Positions 41,893 through 50,930 are shown, counted from the first letter of the stretch. The stretch is 64,000 nucleotides of DNA from an uncultured Porphyromonadaceae bacterium (GCA_937921035.1 CALEUL010000045.1:15432-79431); one strand, 5' to 3'. Program-made: numbers and translations. Notes: a model not told the origin generated them from the sequence alone.

Positions 41893-42819
41893 TCATAAGA
41901 CTATCGGGAATTTTACGATGCGTCTGTCCAGCATCTCGGGAGGCACTATCGACTTTATGGCGTCGGCAATTATGTTGAGCACACGTTCGCGTATAAAATT
42001 GCGGTGTACAACAAGCGCGATTTCTCTTGTCGGTTCGGGATTGGTGAGCGCATGCACATTGGCCTGCTGGTGTTTGCCAAGTAAGGCCACATGGAGTTGC
42101 GGAATAATCGCGTAGCCTCCGTTTTCGTCCACAATCCTTATGAGTGTTTCCACACTTCCGGCCTCGTAAGTGGCCTGTCGTACCGCCGTGCTGTTGCAGA
42201 ACGGGAAAACGCCCCGGTTAGGGCAGTAACCTTCGCGGAGTACCCATACACCTTCTGGCGGAAGCTGTCCGGTCTGCAATATCCTGTCGTGGTTCATAGG
42301 CTCTTCCGGCGAAACGTATGCCATCAGGCGTTCCGTGTATACAGGAATCTCCAGTAATTCAGTGCTGTTTACCGGTGTCGCCAATAGTGCCACGTCAAGA
42401 TTGCCGCGCTCTAATTTCGACACAATGGCGGCCACCCTCGTCTCTTCTACGTGCACATGTATGTCGGGATGATTGGTCGACAGATACCTGAACATTTTCG
42501 GTAGCAGGTAAGGGGCTACCGTAGATGTGATTCCCAGCGAAACTTTTCCGACCGACTCGCCTTTGCGGGCCGACACAAGCTCCCGCACCTGCGCTGCGTT
42601 GAACAGCACCCGTTGCGCGCGGCTGATAATTTCTTGACCTACCTCCGTAGGCTGTACCGGATGGTTTTTACGGTCGAATATGGCTACGTCGAGCTCATAT
42701 TCGAGTTTTTGAATAAGCGCCGATAGTGTCGATTGCGATACACCGCACGATTCCGCGGCTTTTGCAAAGTGGCGGTACTTGTCTACGGCCACTATATATT
42801 CCATCTGTTGCAGTGTCAT
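41893..42819 (-). CDS. oxyR: OxyR, hydrogen-peroxide-responsive LysR regulator
   Basis: The 308-residue LysR protein has an N-terminal helix-turn-helix (AKAAESCGVSQSTLSALIQKLE) and a substrate domain. The peroxide-sensing Cys pair sits at C199 (EGYCPNRG) and C208 (FPFCNS), the same positions and spacing as in E. coli OxyR. I chose ATG 42819, the family start. It diverges from a small ferredoxin gene, which is the first candidate for a target. Its own terminator hairpin lies against the polyferredoxin promoter. Confidence 0.93.
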   Translation of the reverse strand: MTLQQMEYIVAVDKYRHFAKAAESCGVSQSTLSALIQKLEYELDVAIFDRKNHPVQPTEVGQEIISRAQRVLFNAAQVRELVSARKGESVGKVSLGITSTVAPYLLPKMFRYLSTNHPDIHVHVEETRVAAIVSKLERGNLDVALLATPVNSTELLEIPVYTERLMAYVSPEEPMNHDRILQTGQLPPEGVWVLREGYCPNRGVFPFCNSTAVRQATYEAGSVETLIRIVDENGGYAIIPQLHVALLGKHQQANVHALTNPEPTREIALVVHRNFIRERVLNIIADAIKSIVPPEMLDRRIVKFPIVL

Positions 42820-42866
42820 TATAGTCGGTGTTCGATAATGTCGATACAAATATAGGCAAAATCTAT

Positions 42867-42897
42867 TTTGTAAAACATGAATTTTGATTTATTTTTG
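42867..42897 (+). promoter_or_regulatory. Promoter of the ferredoxin gene
   Basis: TTTG at 42867-42870, 19 bases, TATTTTTG at 42890-42897. It lies in the oxyR-ferredoxin divergent region. Confidence 0.72.
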
Positions 42898-42926
42898 CGT
42901 TCAGAACTAACGAACCATAATAAATC

Positions 42927-43112
42927 ATGATACAGATAGACAAGGCTGTTTGCCCTCACGACCACGTATGTCCTCTCATCCCTATGTGCCCCGTAGGGGC
43001 TATCTCACAGGATGCCGAAGGATATGTTAAAATCGACCACACCTTATGCATCGAGTGCGGCAAGTGCGTGCGCAAATGTCCCAAGAAAGCTGCAGTAAGG
43101 ATTGCTGATTAA
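42927..43112 (+). CDS. Small ferredoxin with irregular first cluster
   Basis: The 61-residue protein has one standard 4Fe-4S motif (C41-x2-C44-x2-C47-x3-C51-P) and an N-terminal motif C9-x5-C15-x5-C21-P. The usual CxxCxxC is missing a Cys there, so the second cluster may be 3Fe-4S, use another ligand, or be absent. It probably transfers low-potential electrons. It is divergent from oxyR and its 3' end overlaps the MATE gene's end by 4 bp. Confidence 0.82.
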   Translation: MIQIDKAVCPHDHVCPLIPMCPVGAISQDAEGYVKIDHTLCIECGKCVRKCPKKAAVRIAD

Positions 43113-44455
43113 GCGTTGCCTGTCTGCCGCCGCGTTACGCGCAGGAAGAAGAACAGGTACAGCAGTCCGGCAAGCATAAGGCATACCGAGAAGCTGAGCA
43201 CAATGCCGAACAGCCCCAGCCCAAGGGGTATGGCGAACAAATATGTTGTGGGCAACCCAACCATTATGTAGCTTACGAAGGCTATGTACAGCATCGGCAT
43301 CGAATGCGATGTTCCGCGCAGAGCGTTGGCAAACGTTATCTGTGTGGCGTCGCATACCTGATACAGTGCAAGCGGAACAATAACACCCAATGCTACGGCC
43401 AGCACGGTCTGGTCTGGCGTGAAAAGACCCATTATAAAGCGGCCGCAGGAAATGAACATGACGCACACAAGAACGGTACATGCCAGCATGATGTGATATC
43501 CGCTCCATGCTATGCGTCGCACCGTCGCGGTGTCGCCGTTACCCTGGGCATGGCTCAGTGGTATGGCCATTGCAGCACCTATACTGTAGTATAGACAGAA
43601 ACCGAGCATGCTGCTTGTGGAAAATATCTGGAATGCCGCCAGCGATACGGCGCCGAGCCATCCCGCTATTATAGCCGACCCGGAGAACGATGCCGTCTCG
43701 AAGGACATCTGCATCGCAACAGGGAAGCCTGTGCGCGTAACAAGGCGCGCGTCTCCTTTGGCCGTGGGACATCTTCGGAATCCGTTTCTGTACGGCTTAC
43801 CGAGACCGAAACGGAAAAATACCAGCGCCATAGCAATCGCTGTGAGAACTCGCGACACCAGTGTGCTTATTCCTGCGCCCGTAAGGCCAAGCTCCGGAAA
43901 GCCGAAGTTGCCGTATATCAGCGCGTAGTTACCCAGGATATTAAGGGCGTTGCAGCTCAGCACAATCCATGTGGGTACGGCAGTATTGTTTATCGCATAG
44001 CTCCACTGGGCGAATACATTGAACACCATCACCGGAATCAGTCCGGCGAGAACAATCAGGTAGTACGGGCGTATCAGCGGCATAAGTTCGGCGGGTTGGC
44101 CGAAGCGGTCAAGCATGAAATAGCATGCGAGCATAAGTGCCGATATAACTATGGTGAAAACCGTGCTCACCCAAAGCCCTGTGCGTGTTACCGAGCCAAC
44201 CCGGTCGCGGTCGCCACGTGCGAAGATGGCGCCGAGTAGCGGCGTAAGGCCGTAGGTGAAGCCCGTGCAGCAGAAAATGGCTATGTTGAAGAAATTGTTT
44301 ACGAAAGATGCGGATGCAAGCGCCTCTGTGGAATAATATCCCACCATTATATTGTCGGCGAAAGATAGGGCTATGGTTCCGAGCTGTCCGATGAACAGCG
44401 GCAGACCCAGACGTCCTATGTCGCGGTAGTGTCGTGAATATTTTTTTAGATCCAT
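43109..44455 (-). CDS. MATE family efflux transporter
   Basis: The 448-residue protein has twelve hydrophobic helices and the repeated MATE pattern (SFADNIMVGYYSTEALAS, and a second half with AIPLSHAQGNGD). The two halves each hold the conserved G-x-x-x-A segments. MATE proteins export cationic drugs or metabolites in exchange for H+ or Na+. It is a single gene, convergent with the ferredoxin gene. Confidence 0.92.
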   Translation of the reverse strand: MDLKKYSRHYRDIGRLGLPLFIGQLGTIALSFADNIMVGYYSTEALASASFVNNFFNIAIFCCTGFTYGLTPLLGAIFARGDRDRVGSVTRTGLWVSTVFTIVISALMLACYFMLDRFGQPAELMPLIRPYYLIVLAGLIPVMVFNVFAQWSYAINNTAVPTWIVLSCNALNILGNYALIYGNFGFPELGLTGAGISTLVSRVLTAIAMALVFFRFGLGKPYRNGFRRCPTAKGDARLVTRTGFPVAMQMSFETASFSGSAIIAGWLGAVSLAAFQIFSTSSMLGFCLYYSIGAAMAIPLSHAQGNGDTATVRRIAWSGYHIMLACTVLVCVMFISCGRFIMGLFTPDQTVLAVALGVIVPLALYQVCDATQITFANALRGTSHSMPMLYIAFVSYIMVGLPTTYLFAIPLGLGLFGIVLSFSVCLMLAGLLYLFFFLRVTRRQTGNA

Positions 44456-44466
44456 AAGCGTAAATC

Positions 44467-44494
44467 AGGCCGCCGGGGCATGCCCCGGCGGCCT
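44467..44494 (-). terminator. GC-rich perfect palindrome after the BI-1 gene
   Basis: A 28-base perfect palindrome lies between the stop of the BI-1 gene (44516) and the MATE start. It lacks a clear T-run, so it is a hairpin or weak terminator. Confidence 0.55.
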
Positions 44495-44515
44495 TGTGAT
44501 ATGCAGGGGTAAATA

Positions 44516-45232
44516 TCAGTCGCGGTTGCCTCCGAATATCCGGAGGAGGAAGAGGAACAGATTTATGAAATCGAGGTAGAGCGTCAGGGCGCCGAGTGTT
44601 GCCAGACGGCTCACGGCCTCGCCGGGGGCCTGCTGAGCCATTGTCTTGATCTGCTGGGTATCCCAGGCGGTGAGGCCTACGAAGATAAGCACGCCTGCTA
44701 TGGAAATGATCCAGTCAAGGCTGCTGCTCTTCAGGAAAATGTTTACAAGCATGGCAATCATCAGGCCGATAAGGGCCATGAACAGGAACGAGCCTACGCG
44801 CGACAGGTCGCGGTTCGTAAAGTAGCCGTAGATGCTCATTGCGCCGAATGTCAGGGCCGTTATAAGGAACGTCTTGGCTATCGCGTCAATGCTGTAGGCA
44901 AGGAAAATTGTGCTCAGCATCAGACCGTTGAGAATCGAGTAGAGATAGAACAGCAGCGTAGCTGTGCCGTTGCTCATGCGCTGTATCGCGCTCGAGATAC
45001 GGTAAACAAGAAATAGCTCGGCTATCACTACGGCAATCATAAACCAGCCGTTGGTAAGCACGAAGCTGAGGAATGCGTGGCTCGAGGCACATAAGAACGA
45101 CGTGAGCGCGGTTACCACCAGCGCAAGTGTCATTTTCAGATACACCTTCTTCATTGTGTTGCTCACAGTACTGGTGAGCGACGAGTAGCTGTTGTACGAC
45201 GGAGAGTCGTTTCTGAATTGATTTTCGTACAT
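44516..45232 (-). CDS. BAX inhibitor-1/YccA-family membrane protein
   Basis: The 238-residue protein has seven hydrophobic helices after a 25-residue hydrophilic start, and the family's C-terminal ISIAGVLIFVGLTAWDTQQIK. YccA/BI-1 proteins are pH-sensitive calcium leak channels or regulators of FtsH. It is the last gene of the manC-argS-BI-1 unit, 29 bases after argS. Confidence 0.92.
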   Translation of the reverse strand: MYENQFRNDSPSYNSYSSLTSTVSNTMKKVYLKMTLALVVTALTSFLCASSHAFLSFVLTNGWFMIAVVIAELFLVYRISSAIQRMSNGTATLLFYLYSILNGLMLSTIFLAYSIDAIAKTFLITALTFGAMSIYGYFTNRDLSRVGSFLFMALIGLMIAMLVNIFLKSSSLDWIISIAGVLIFVGLTAWDTQQIKTMAQQAPGEAVSRLATLGALTLYLDFINLFLFLLRIFGGNRD

Positions 45233-45261
45233 TGTTGTCTATTGTTGAGGGGTTGTTGATA

Positions 45262-47049
45262 TTACATGCGCTCGGGCACGTTTATGCCGAGCAGACCCAT
45301 TGCCGATTTTACAGTGCGCGCGGTGGCGTCGGAGAGCGCCAGGCGCAGCGAGCGTACGGCGGGATTTTCCTCGCGGAGTATCGAGCAGTCGTGGTAGAAC
45401 TGGTTGTACTGTTTCACAAGGTCGTAGGTATAGTTAGCGATAAGGGCAGGGGAGTATGCGCGGCCGGCTTCGGCAACAATACCGGGATAGTCCCCGAGGG
45501 CCTGTATGAGGGAGATTTCGCGTTCATTAGGCTCTACGGCAGTGTAGTCGGCCTTGTCCAGACCCTGCTCGTGGGCGCGGCGGAGCACCGAGCGGATACG
45601 GGCGTAGGTGTACTGTATGAACGGGCCCGTGTTGCCGTTGAAGTCTATGGATTCGCGAGGGTTGAAGGTCATGTTCTTGCGCGGGTCTACCTTCAGCAGG
45701 AAGTATTTTAGCGCGCCCAGACCGACGGTCTCGGCAATCTCGGATATTTCCTCCTCGCTGAGGCCGTCCAGCTTGCCAAGCTCCTGCGATACCTCGCGGG
45801 CCGTGTTCACCATGTCGGCCATAAGGTCGTCGGCGTCGACCACGGTACCCTCGCGGCTCTTCATTTTGCCTTCCGGCAGTTCAACCATGCCGTAGCTGAA
45901 GTGTACCAGGTCCTTGCCCCAGCTGAAGCCCAGGCGGTCAAGAAGGATCGAAAGAACCTGAAAGTGGTAGTTCTGTTCGTTGCCCACCACGTATATCATT
46001 TTGTCTATTTTATAGTCGTCGAAACGCTGCTTGGCGGTGCCGATGTCCTGCGTCATATATACCGACGTACCGTCGGAGCGCAGAAGTAGCTTCTCGTCAA
46101 GTCCCTCGTTGTGCAGGTCTGCCCATACCGAACCGTCTTCGCGGCGGTACAGCAGACCTTTGTCGAGGCCTTCGAGAACCTTGGCCTTGCCGTCGAGATA
46201 GGTCTGCGATTCGTAGTAAATCTTGTCGAAACCAACCCCCATGCGGTTGTATGTCTGGTCGAAGCCGTCGTACACCCATGTGTTCATCATGTTCCACAGG
46301 GCGCGTACTTCGGGGTCGCCTTCTTCCCAGAGGCGCAGCATCGCGTGAGCCTCCTGCATCAGCGGCGAAGCCTCCTTGGCCTCGTCCTCACTCATGCCTT
46401 TCTCCATCAGCTCCTTCACTTCTGCCTTGTAGTGCTTGTCGAACGATACGTAGCAGTCGCCCACAAGGTGGTCGCCCTTCTTGCCGGAGCTTTCGGGGGT
46501 GGCGCCGTCGAAGAATTTTTTCCATGCAAGCATGGATTTGCAGATGTGGATGCCGCGGTCGTTCACAATGTTGGTTTTCACAACTTTGTTGCCGCATGCC
46601 GCCAGGATGTTGGAAAGGCTGCTACCGAGCAGGATATTGCGCAGGTGGCCTAAGTGCAGCGGTTTGTTGGTGTTGGGCGACGAGTATTCCACCATCACAA
46701 GCGGACTTTCGTCAGTTACTGCCTTGAAGCCGTAGTGAGGATCGGTCTCGATGGCGGCCAGCACCGAATTCCAGTATGTTGGTGTTATGGAGATGTTCAG
46801 GAAGCCCTTGACAACGTTGAAAGCCGAAACGGCGGGCTCGTTCTCTACAAGCCATGCGCCTATTTCGTTGCCCACGGCCTCGGGGGCTTTGTGGGCGGCT
46901 TTGACGTACGGGAAAACCATTACTGTGAGGTTGCCCTCGAATTCCTTGCGGGTTGCCTGCGGATTGATAGTGGAGGGATCGGCCTGAATGCCGTAGAGCT
47001 GTCCTACGGCCTTGGCTACGGCCTGCGATATTACTTTGTCGATAGACAT
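45262..47049 (-). CDS. argS: Arginyl-tRNA synthetase
   Basis: The 595-residue class I synthetase charges tRNA-Arg. The HIGH motif is HLGH (in SPNTNKPLHLGHLRN), and the KMSKS position is KMKSREGTVV. The N-terminal Arg-N domain and the C-terminal DALR anticodon domain (SLIQALGDYPGIVAEAGRAYSPALIA) are both present. It starts 37 bases after manC and precedes the BI-1 gene. Confidence 0.97.
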   Translation of the reverse strand: MSIDKVISQAVAKAVGQLYGIQADPSTINPQATRKEFEGNLTVMVFPYVKAAHKAPEAVGNEIGAWLVENEPAVSAFNVVKGFLNISITPTYWNSVLAAIETDPHYGFKAVTDESPLVMVEYSSPNTNKPLHLGHLRNILLGSSLSNILAACGNKVVKTNIVNDRGIHICKSMLAWKKFFDGATPESSGKKGDHLVGDCYVSFDKHYKAEVKELMEKGMSEDEAKEASPLMQEAHAMLRLWEEGDPEVRALWNMMNTWVYDGFDQTYNRMGVGFDKIYYESQTYLDGKAKVLEGLDKGLLYRREDGSVWADLHNEGLDEKLLLRSDGTSVYMTQDIGTAKQRFDDYKIDKMIYVVGNEQNYHFQVLSILLDRLGFSWGKDLVHFSYGMVELPEGKMKSREGTVVDADDLMADMVNTAREVSQELGKLDGLSEEEISEIAETVGLGALKYFLLKVDPRKNMTFNPRESIDFNGNTGPFIQYTYARIRSVLRRAHEQGLDKADYTAVEPNEREISLIQALGDYPGIVAEAGRAYSPALIANYTYDLVKQYNQFYHDCSILREENPAVRSLRLALSDATARTVKSAMGLLGINVPERM

Positions 47050-47086
47050 TCTTTTCGTGAGTTATATGTTATGCAGTTGTAATTCT

Positions 47087-48178
47087 TTATTCGTATTTCT
47101 CGCCGAATTTCACTCGGGCGTCGGTAACCATCTGCCTTATCTGCTGTTCGTGTGCCTTGGGGCATATCAGCAGTACGCCGTCGGCGTCGGCGATGATGAA
47201 CTCTTCCAGACCGTCTACAACGACAAGCTTTTCGCCGCGCACGGCAAAAATGTTGCCGCGGCTGTTGTAGGCCAGTACATTGCAGTTCTGGGTAACGTTG
47301 GAATCGCTGTTCTTGGGCGAAAGGTCGTAGAGGGCGCTCCATGTGCCCAGGTCGCTCCAGCCGAAATTCACCGTCTCCACATACACATTCGATGCCTTTT
47401 CCATAACGGCATAGTCTACCGATATGTTCGGACAGAACGGGAACGCTTTCTCGATAAAGTTGCGTTCTGCTACGGGATTGGTGTACACTTCCGGTGCGGC
47501 GGTGTCGAACACCGAGGCGATATCGGGTGCCAGTTTGCGGAAAACATCGCGTATTACTGACGTGCGCCAAAGGAATATGCCCGAGTTCCAGAAGAACTCG
47601 CCCGTGGCGATGAATACCTTTGCCATCTCGCGGTCGGGCTTCTCGGTAAAAGTCTTCACTTTGCTGAAGCTGCCTTCCACCGGTTCGCCCACCTGGATAT
47701 AGCCGTAGCCCGTTTCTGGGCGCGTAGGCTCTATACCGAACGTAAGCAGCGCGTCGCGGTTTTCAACAAAGTCGAAGCCGTCGCGCACTGCCTGGTGGAA
47801 CAGGCGGTCGCGTGTAATCACGTGGTCCGACGGCGTTACAATCATCGACGCCTCTGGGTCCAGTGCGGCGATGTGCCACGCTGCCCAAGCTATGCATGGT
47901 GCGGTGTTGCGGCGCGCGGGCTCAAGCAGAATATGGTCGCGCGATATTTCGGGAAGCTGCGCTGCCACTTGGTCGGCGTAGCGTTCGTTTGTCATTATCA
48001 TTATGTTCTCCACCGGTATCTGTTCTGCGATACGGTCGAAGCTCATCTGAAGCAAGGAGCGGCCTGTGCCTAAGAAGTCTATAAACTGCTTGGGCAGACG
48101 TGTACGGCTGTAGGGCCAGAAACGGCTGCCTATGCCTCCGCACATTATCACGCAATAGCGATGGTCTTTTCTATCCAT
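47087..48178 (-). CDS. manC: Mannose-1-phosphate guanylyltransferase
   Basis: The 363-residue nucleotidyltransferase makes GDP-mannose, the donor for mannose and GDP-fucose in surface glycans. The N-terminal motif CGGIGSRFWPYSRTRLPKQF and the metal-binding VTPSDHVI are present. It has only the N-terminal catalytic domain, lacking the cupin isomerase half of bifunctional enzymes. ATG 48178 is chosen over the upstream TTG in the same frame. It heads the manC-argS-BI-1 unit. Confidence 0.92.
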   Translation of the reverse strand: MDRKDHRYCVIMCGGIGSRFWPYSRTRLPKQFIDFLGTGRSLLQMSFDRIAEQIPVENIMIMTNERYADQVAAQLPEISRDHILLEPARRNTAPCIAWAAWHIAALDPEASMIVTPSDHVITRDRLFHQAVRDGFDFVENRDALLTFGIEPTRPETGYGYIQVGEPVEGSFSKVKTFTEKPDREMAKVFIATGEFFWNSGIFLWRTSVIRDVFRKLAPDIASVFDTAAPEVYTNPVAERNFIEKAFPFCPNISVDYAVMEKASNVYVETVNFGWSDLGTWSALYDLSPKNSDSNVTQNCNVLAYNSRGNIFAVRGEKLVVVDGLEEFIIADADGVLLICPKAHEQQIRQMVTDARVKFGEKYE

Positions 48179-48213
48179 GCTCAAAAATAGGGTTGTCGTT
48201 TGTTATCAATCTG

Positions 48214-48244
48214 CTAAGTTACAATTTTTTTTTCAGACAACAAA
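48214..48244 (-). promoter_or_regulatory. Putative promoter of manC-argS-BI-1
   Basis: On the minus strand, TTTG (48244-48241) and TAACTTAG (48221-48214) are 19 bases apart. The -7 box has one mismatch. Confidence 0.5.
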
Positions 48245-48438
48245 ACCCCGCTCCGACGGCCGGAGGCAGTGATGGCATGCCGTAAGGTATGCCAAGGCGG
48301 TCGCAGACCGTTTGAGACTCCGGAATAAGCTTTGCGTTTACGGACTTGCGGTACTGATAATCAGTGTTTTCCCGGATGGGGTGTACTGATGTTCCGCGTG
48401 TTTGGAGATTCGTTTGCCTGCCGATGTATTATCTGACG

Positions 48439-48472
48439 AAAAAAAACGGCAGCCGGGCACCCCCGGCTGCCG
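48439..48472 (-). terminator. Terminator of the OmpH-like gene
   Basis: An 11-bp GC stem (48447-48457 with 48462-48472) is followed on the minus strand by eight T. It lies 20 bases past the stop at 48493. Confidence 0.9.
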
Positions 48473-48492
48473 CTATATGGCTGAGATGCCGT

Positions 48493-49101
48493 TTATTTCT
48501 TTGCTTCGTTGGAAGCCTGGAAGCGGGCGTTGAGACCTTCGATAATCTCTGCGGTGATATTGAGTTCGGGTTTGAAGTAAACACCGGCCTCGCGCAGGAG
48601 GATCGCGTCGTAATTGTGGGTAGCGTTGTAGTCCTTAACGAAGTTGGAGATGGAATCGTTCAGACGTTGCTGCGCTGCTGCCATAGCGGCCTGGATGCGC
48701 TGCTGCTGGGCGCCGAGGTAGTTCTGGGCTTCCTGCTGCTTCTTGTTGAACTGGTTGATATCGGCCTGCATGCTTGCCTCGGTGAGGTAAACATTGTTTT
48801 GCTGCTTCTGCTGTATGGAGTTGCCTAAGGTCTGGAGTTCCTGTTGTTTCTGCTGTTCCTGTTGCTGGTAGCGCAGAAGTTCGCGCTGGCTTTCCTCTGC
48901 TATCTGTTGGGCAAGCACGTATGCGCTCATAACGGAATCGGCGTCGATATAGCGGATATTTACCGGTGCGGCTGCTGCCGTGGTGGAATCATTGGCGGCT
49001 GTCGTAGACGTAGCGTTGTTGGCTGTGTTGCTGCAGGATGCGGCAGAAATGGCCACGAGGCCTGCGATAAGTGTTTTTACTGTGACTGACAGTTTTTTCA
49101 T
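48493..49101 (-). CDS. OmpH/Skp-family protein, putative lipoprotein
   Basis: The 202-residue protein begins MKKLSVTVKTLIAGLVAISAASC, so it is probably a lipoprotein (Cys about residue 23). After a Thr/Ala-rich spacer it has the OmpH start (IRYIDADSVM) and a Gln-rich coiled-coil of about 90 residues, as in Skp chaperones. It probably helps outer-membrane proteins fold, or forms a tether. ATG 49101 is chosen. The gene starts 26 bases after a 58-residue membrane protein gene and ends before a strong terminator. Confidence 0.82.
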   Translation of the reverse strand: MKKLSVTVKTLIAGLVAISAASCSNTANNATSTTAANDSTTAAAAPVNIRYIDADSVMSAYVLAQQIAEESQRELLRYQQQEQQKQQELQTLGNSIQQKQQNNVYLTEASMQADINQFNKKQQEAQNYLGAQQQRIQAAMAAAQQRLNDSISNFVKDYNATHNYDAILLREAGVYFKPELNITAEIIEGLNARFQASNEAKK

Positions 49102-49127
49102 TATATTTATAGGTAAGGTATTACTTT

Positions 49128-49304
49128 TTATTTTTGTGTGTTTCCGTTGGCCGATGAAGCGCATCCTATGCCGCGTTTGCGAAGCGCTGCCGAGTGTCCC
49201 ACATGCCCGGAGGGGAATGTGGAGCCTTTGACGAACAATACTTTTACTCCTAAAAGTATCACCGACACCAGCAACAGAACTATGGTTATTAACACTGTTT
49301 TCAT
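49128..49304 (-). CDS. 58-residue single-pass membrane protein
   Basis: This short gene starts at ATG 49304 (MKTVLITIVLLLVSVILLGVKV), which is one membrane helix. A short tail follows: FVKGSTFPSGHVGHSAALRKRGIGCASSANGN. The tail (F-P-x-x-H, then L-R-x-R-G-I-x-C) resembles a small Bacteroidetes protein family I recall, so it is probably real. The function is unknown. It lies just upstream of the OmpH-like gene on the same strand. Confidence 0.6.
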   Translation of the reverse strand: MKTVLITIVLLLVSVILLGVKVLFVKGSTFPSGHVGHSAALRKRGIGCASSANGNTQK

Positions 49305-49398
49305 AAGCCGGATTTTGCTTTGGCGCTGCAAATATAGCGAAAGTAAATGCTTTTTTTTCTCCGATTCGATTTTATTTTGTAATTTTAGGGGCGAATAT

Positions 49399-49415
49399 GA
49401 ATGTTTTTAACATTC
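49399..49415. promoter_or_regulatory. Operator-like inverted repeat upstream of pepD
   Basis: GAATGTT (49399-49405) and AACATTC (49409-49415) form a perfect 7-bp dyad with a three-base centre. It lies between the small membrane protein gene and pepD, where no consensus promoter was found. Confidence 0.4.
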
Positions 49416-49471
49416 TTTCTAAAAATAAAATTTATATTAGAACTTAACCATACATAAAAACATAAGGAATT

Positions 49472-50926
49472 ATGACTATCAAAGATCTTCAGCCCGCTCA
49501 GGTTTTTGCCATCTTCGACATGATAACCCAGGTGCCGCGCCCTTCAAAAAAAGAAGAAAAGATTCGCAAGTTCCTCCTGGATTTTGCTGCTCAACATAAT
49601 ATCGAAGTCAAAACCGACGCTGTCGGCAATGTTGTTATGCGTCGTCCCGCAACTCCCGGACACGAGAATGCTCCCGTAATCGCGATGCAGGCTCACATGG
49701 ATATGGTATGCGAGTCTAACGACAAGAGCTTCGACTTCGACAACCAGCCTATACGCACAATTGTCGACGGCGAATGGCTGCATGCCGACGGAACAACACT
49801 CGGCGCCGACAACGGTATCGGTATGGCAGCTGCTCTTGCTGCGCTTACCGATGAAAAACTCGTCCACGGTCCCCTTGAGGCACTCTTCACCGTCGATGAG
49901 GAAACAGGTCTCACCGGCGCCAATAACCTCGGCGACGGAATGCTAACGGCATCTATGCTCCTCAACCTCGACTCCGAGGACGACGCTGAAATATTCGTAG
50001 GCTGCGCCGGCGGCGTGGACACCACCTGCCAGTTCACATACAAGCGCTCCTTCGCTCCCACAGATTTCCACTATTTCAAATTCGATATCGCCAATGGCCT
50101 CGGCGGACATTCGGGTGGCGATATTCACCTCGGACGCGCAAACGCCAACAAGCTCCTCGCACGCTTCCTCTTTGCCCTTAGCCTCGAACACGACATCGCT
50201 CTGTGCGAAATCGACGGCGGCAACCTCCGCAACGCCATTCCACGTGCCGCACATGCCGTATTTGGTGTGGAAGCATGCAACAAGGAACAGATTCGCGTGG
50301 CATTCAACAAATTTGTTGCCGATGTAGAGAATGAATATTCCGGCATAGAACCCACCATCAAGTTCGAACTCACAAGCGTAGACCGTCCCGAGTACGCAGT
50401 CGACCATGACACCACCAAGGCGCTTGTCGAAGCTCTCTACAGCGCTCCTCACGGAGTTATCTCCATGAGCCGCGACCTCGAGGGCCTTGTGGAGACATCC
50501 ACAAACCTCGCTTCCGTCAAGATGAACCGTCCCGACGGAATCCTCGTTACAACATCGCAGCGCTCCTCCGTGGAATCGCGCAAATGGGATATCGCGCGCC
50601 AGGTTGAAGCCCTCTTTACTCTCGCCGGAGCCGAAGTAACACATGGCGACGGATATCCCGGATGGGCTCCCGACATGAACTCTAAGATTATGCACATCGC
50701 CTCCGACGCATATGAGGAACTCTACGGTATCAAACCCGCCATCAAGGCTATCCATGCCGGGCTCGAGTGCGGCCTTTTCCGCACCAAATATCCCCATCTC
50801 GACATGGTGTCCTTCGGTCCCACGCTACAGGGTGTGCATTCGCCCAGCGAAAGAATGAATATCCCCGCCGTAGACCGCTTCTGGGGACAGCTCACCCGTA
50901 TAATCGAAAAGGTAGCCAACCTCTGA
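49472..50926 (+). CDS. pepD: Aminoacyl-histidine dipeptidase / cytosol non-specific dipeptidase (M20C)
   Basis: The 484-residue metallopeptidase cleaves dipeptides, including carnosine-type ones, in the cytosol. Motifs include IAMQAHMDMVCE (the first metal His), GADNGIGMA (Asp) and TVDEETGLTGA (Glu-Glu), with a second domain and a C-terminal CGLFRTKYPHLDMVSFGPTLQGVHSPSERM. The length is normal for PepD. A muramidase-like gene begins 4 bases after its stop, so the two may share a transcript. Confidence 0.95.
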   Translation: MTIKDLQPAQVFAIFDMITQVPRPSKKEEKIRKFLLDFAAQHNIEVKTDAVGNVVMRRPATPGHENAPVIAMQAHMDMVCESNDKSFDFDNQPIRTIVDGEWLHADGTTLGADNGIGMAAALAALTDEKLVHGPLEALFTVDEETGLTGANNLGDGMLTASMLLNLDSEDDAEIFVGCAGGVDTTCQFTYKRSFAPTDFHYFKFDIANGLGGHSGGDIHLGRANANKLLARFLFALSLEHDIALCEIDGGNLRNAIPRAAHAVFGVEACNKEQIRVAFNKFVADVENEYSGIEPTIKFELTSVDRPEYAVDHDTTKALVEALYSAPHGVISMSRDLEGLVETSTNLASVKMNRPDGILVTTSQRSSVESRKWDIARQVEALFTLAGAEVTHGDGYPGWAPDMNSKIMHIASDAYEELYGIKPAIKAIHAGLECGLFRTKYPHLDMVSFGPTLQGVHSPSERMNIPAVDRFWGQLTRIIEKVANL

Positions 50927-50930
50927 TTGC

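Larger units (their letters stand above)
48179..48492. other. 314-base intergenic region with a hairpin cluster
   Basis: It holds the manC promoter (48214-48244), three consecutive hairpins at 48251-48310 (CTCCG/CGGAG, GGCATGCC/GGTATGCC, CGGTC/GACCG), and the terminator of the OmpH-like gene (48439-48472). The hairpins precede the manC promoter on the minus strand, so they are upstream of the manC transcript. No ORF is supported. Confidence 0.5.
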
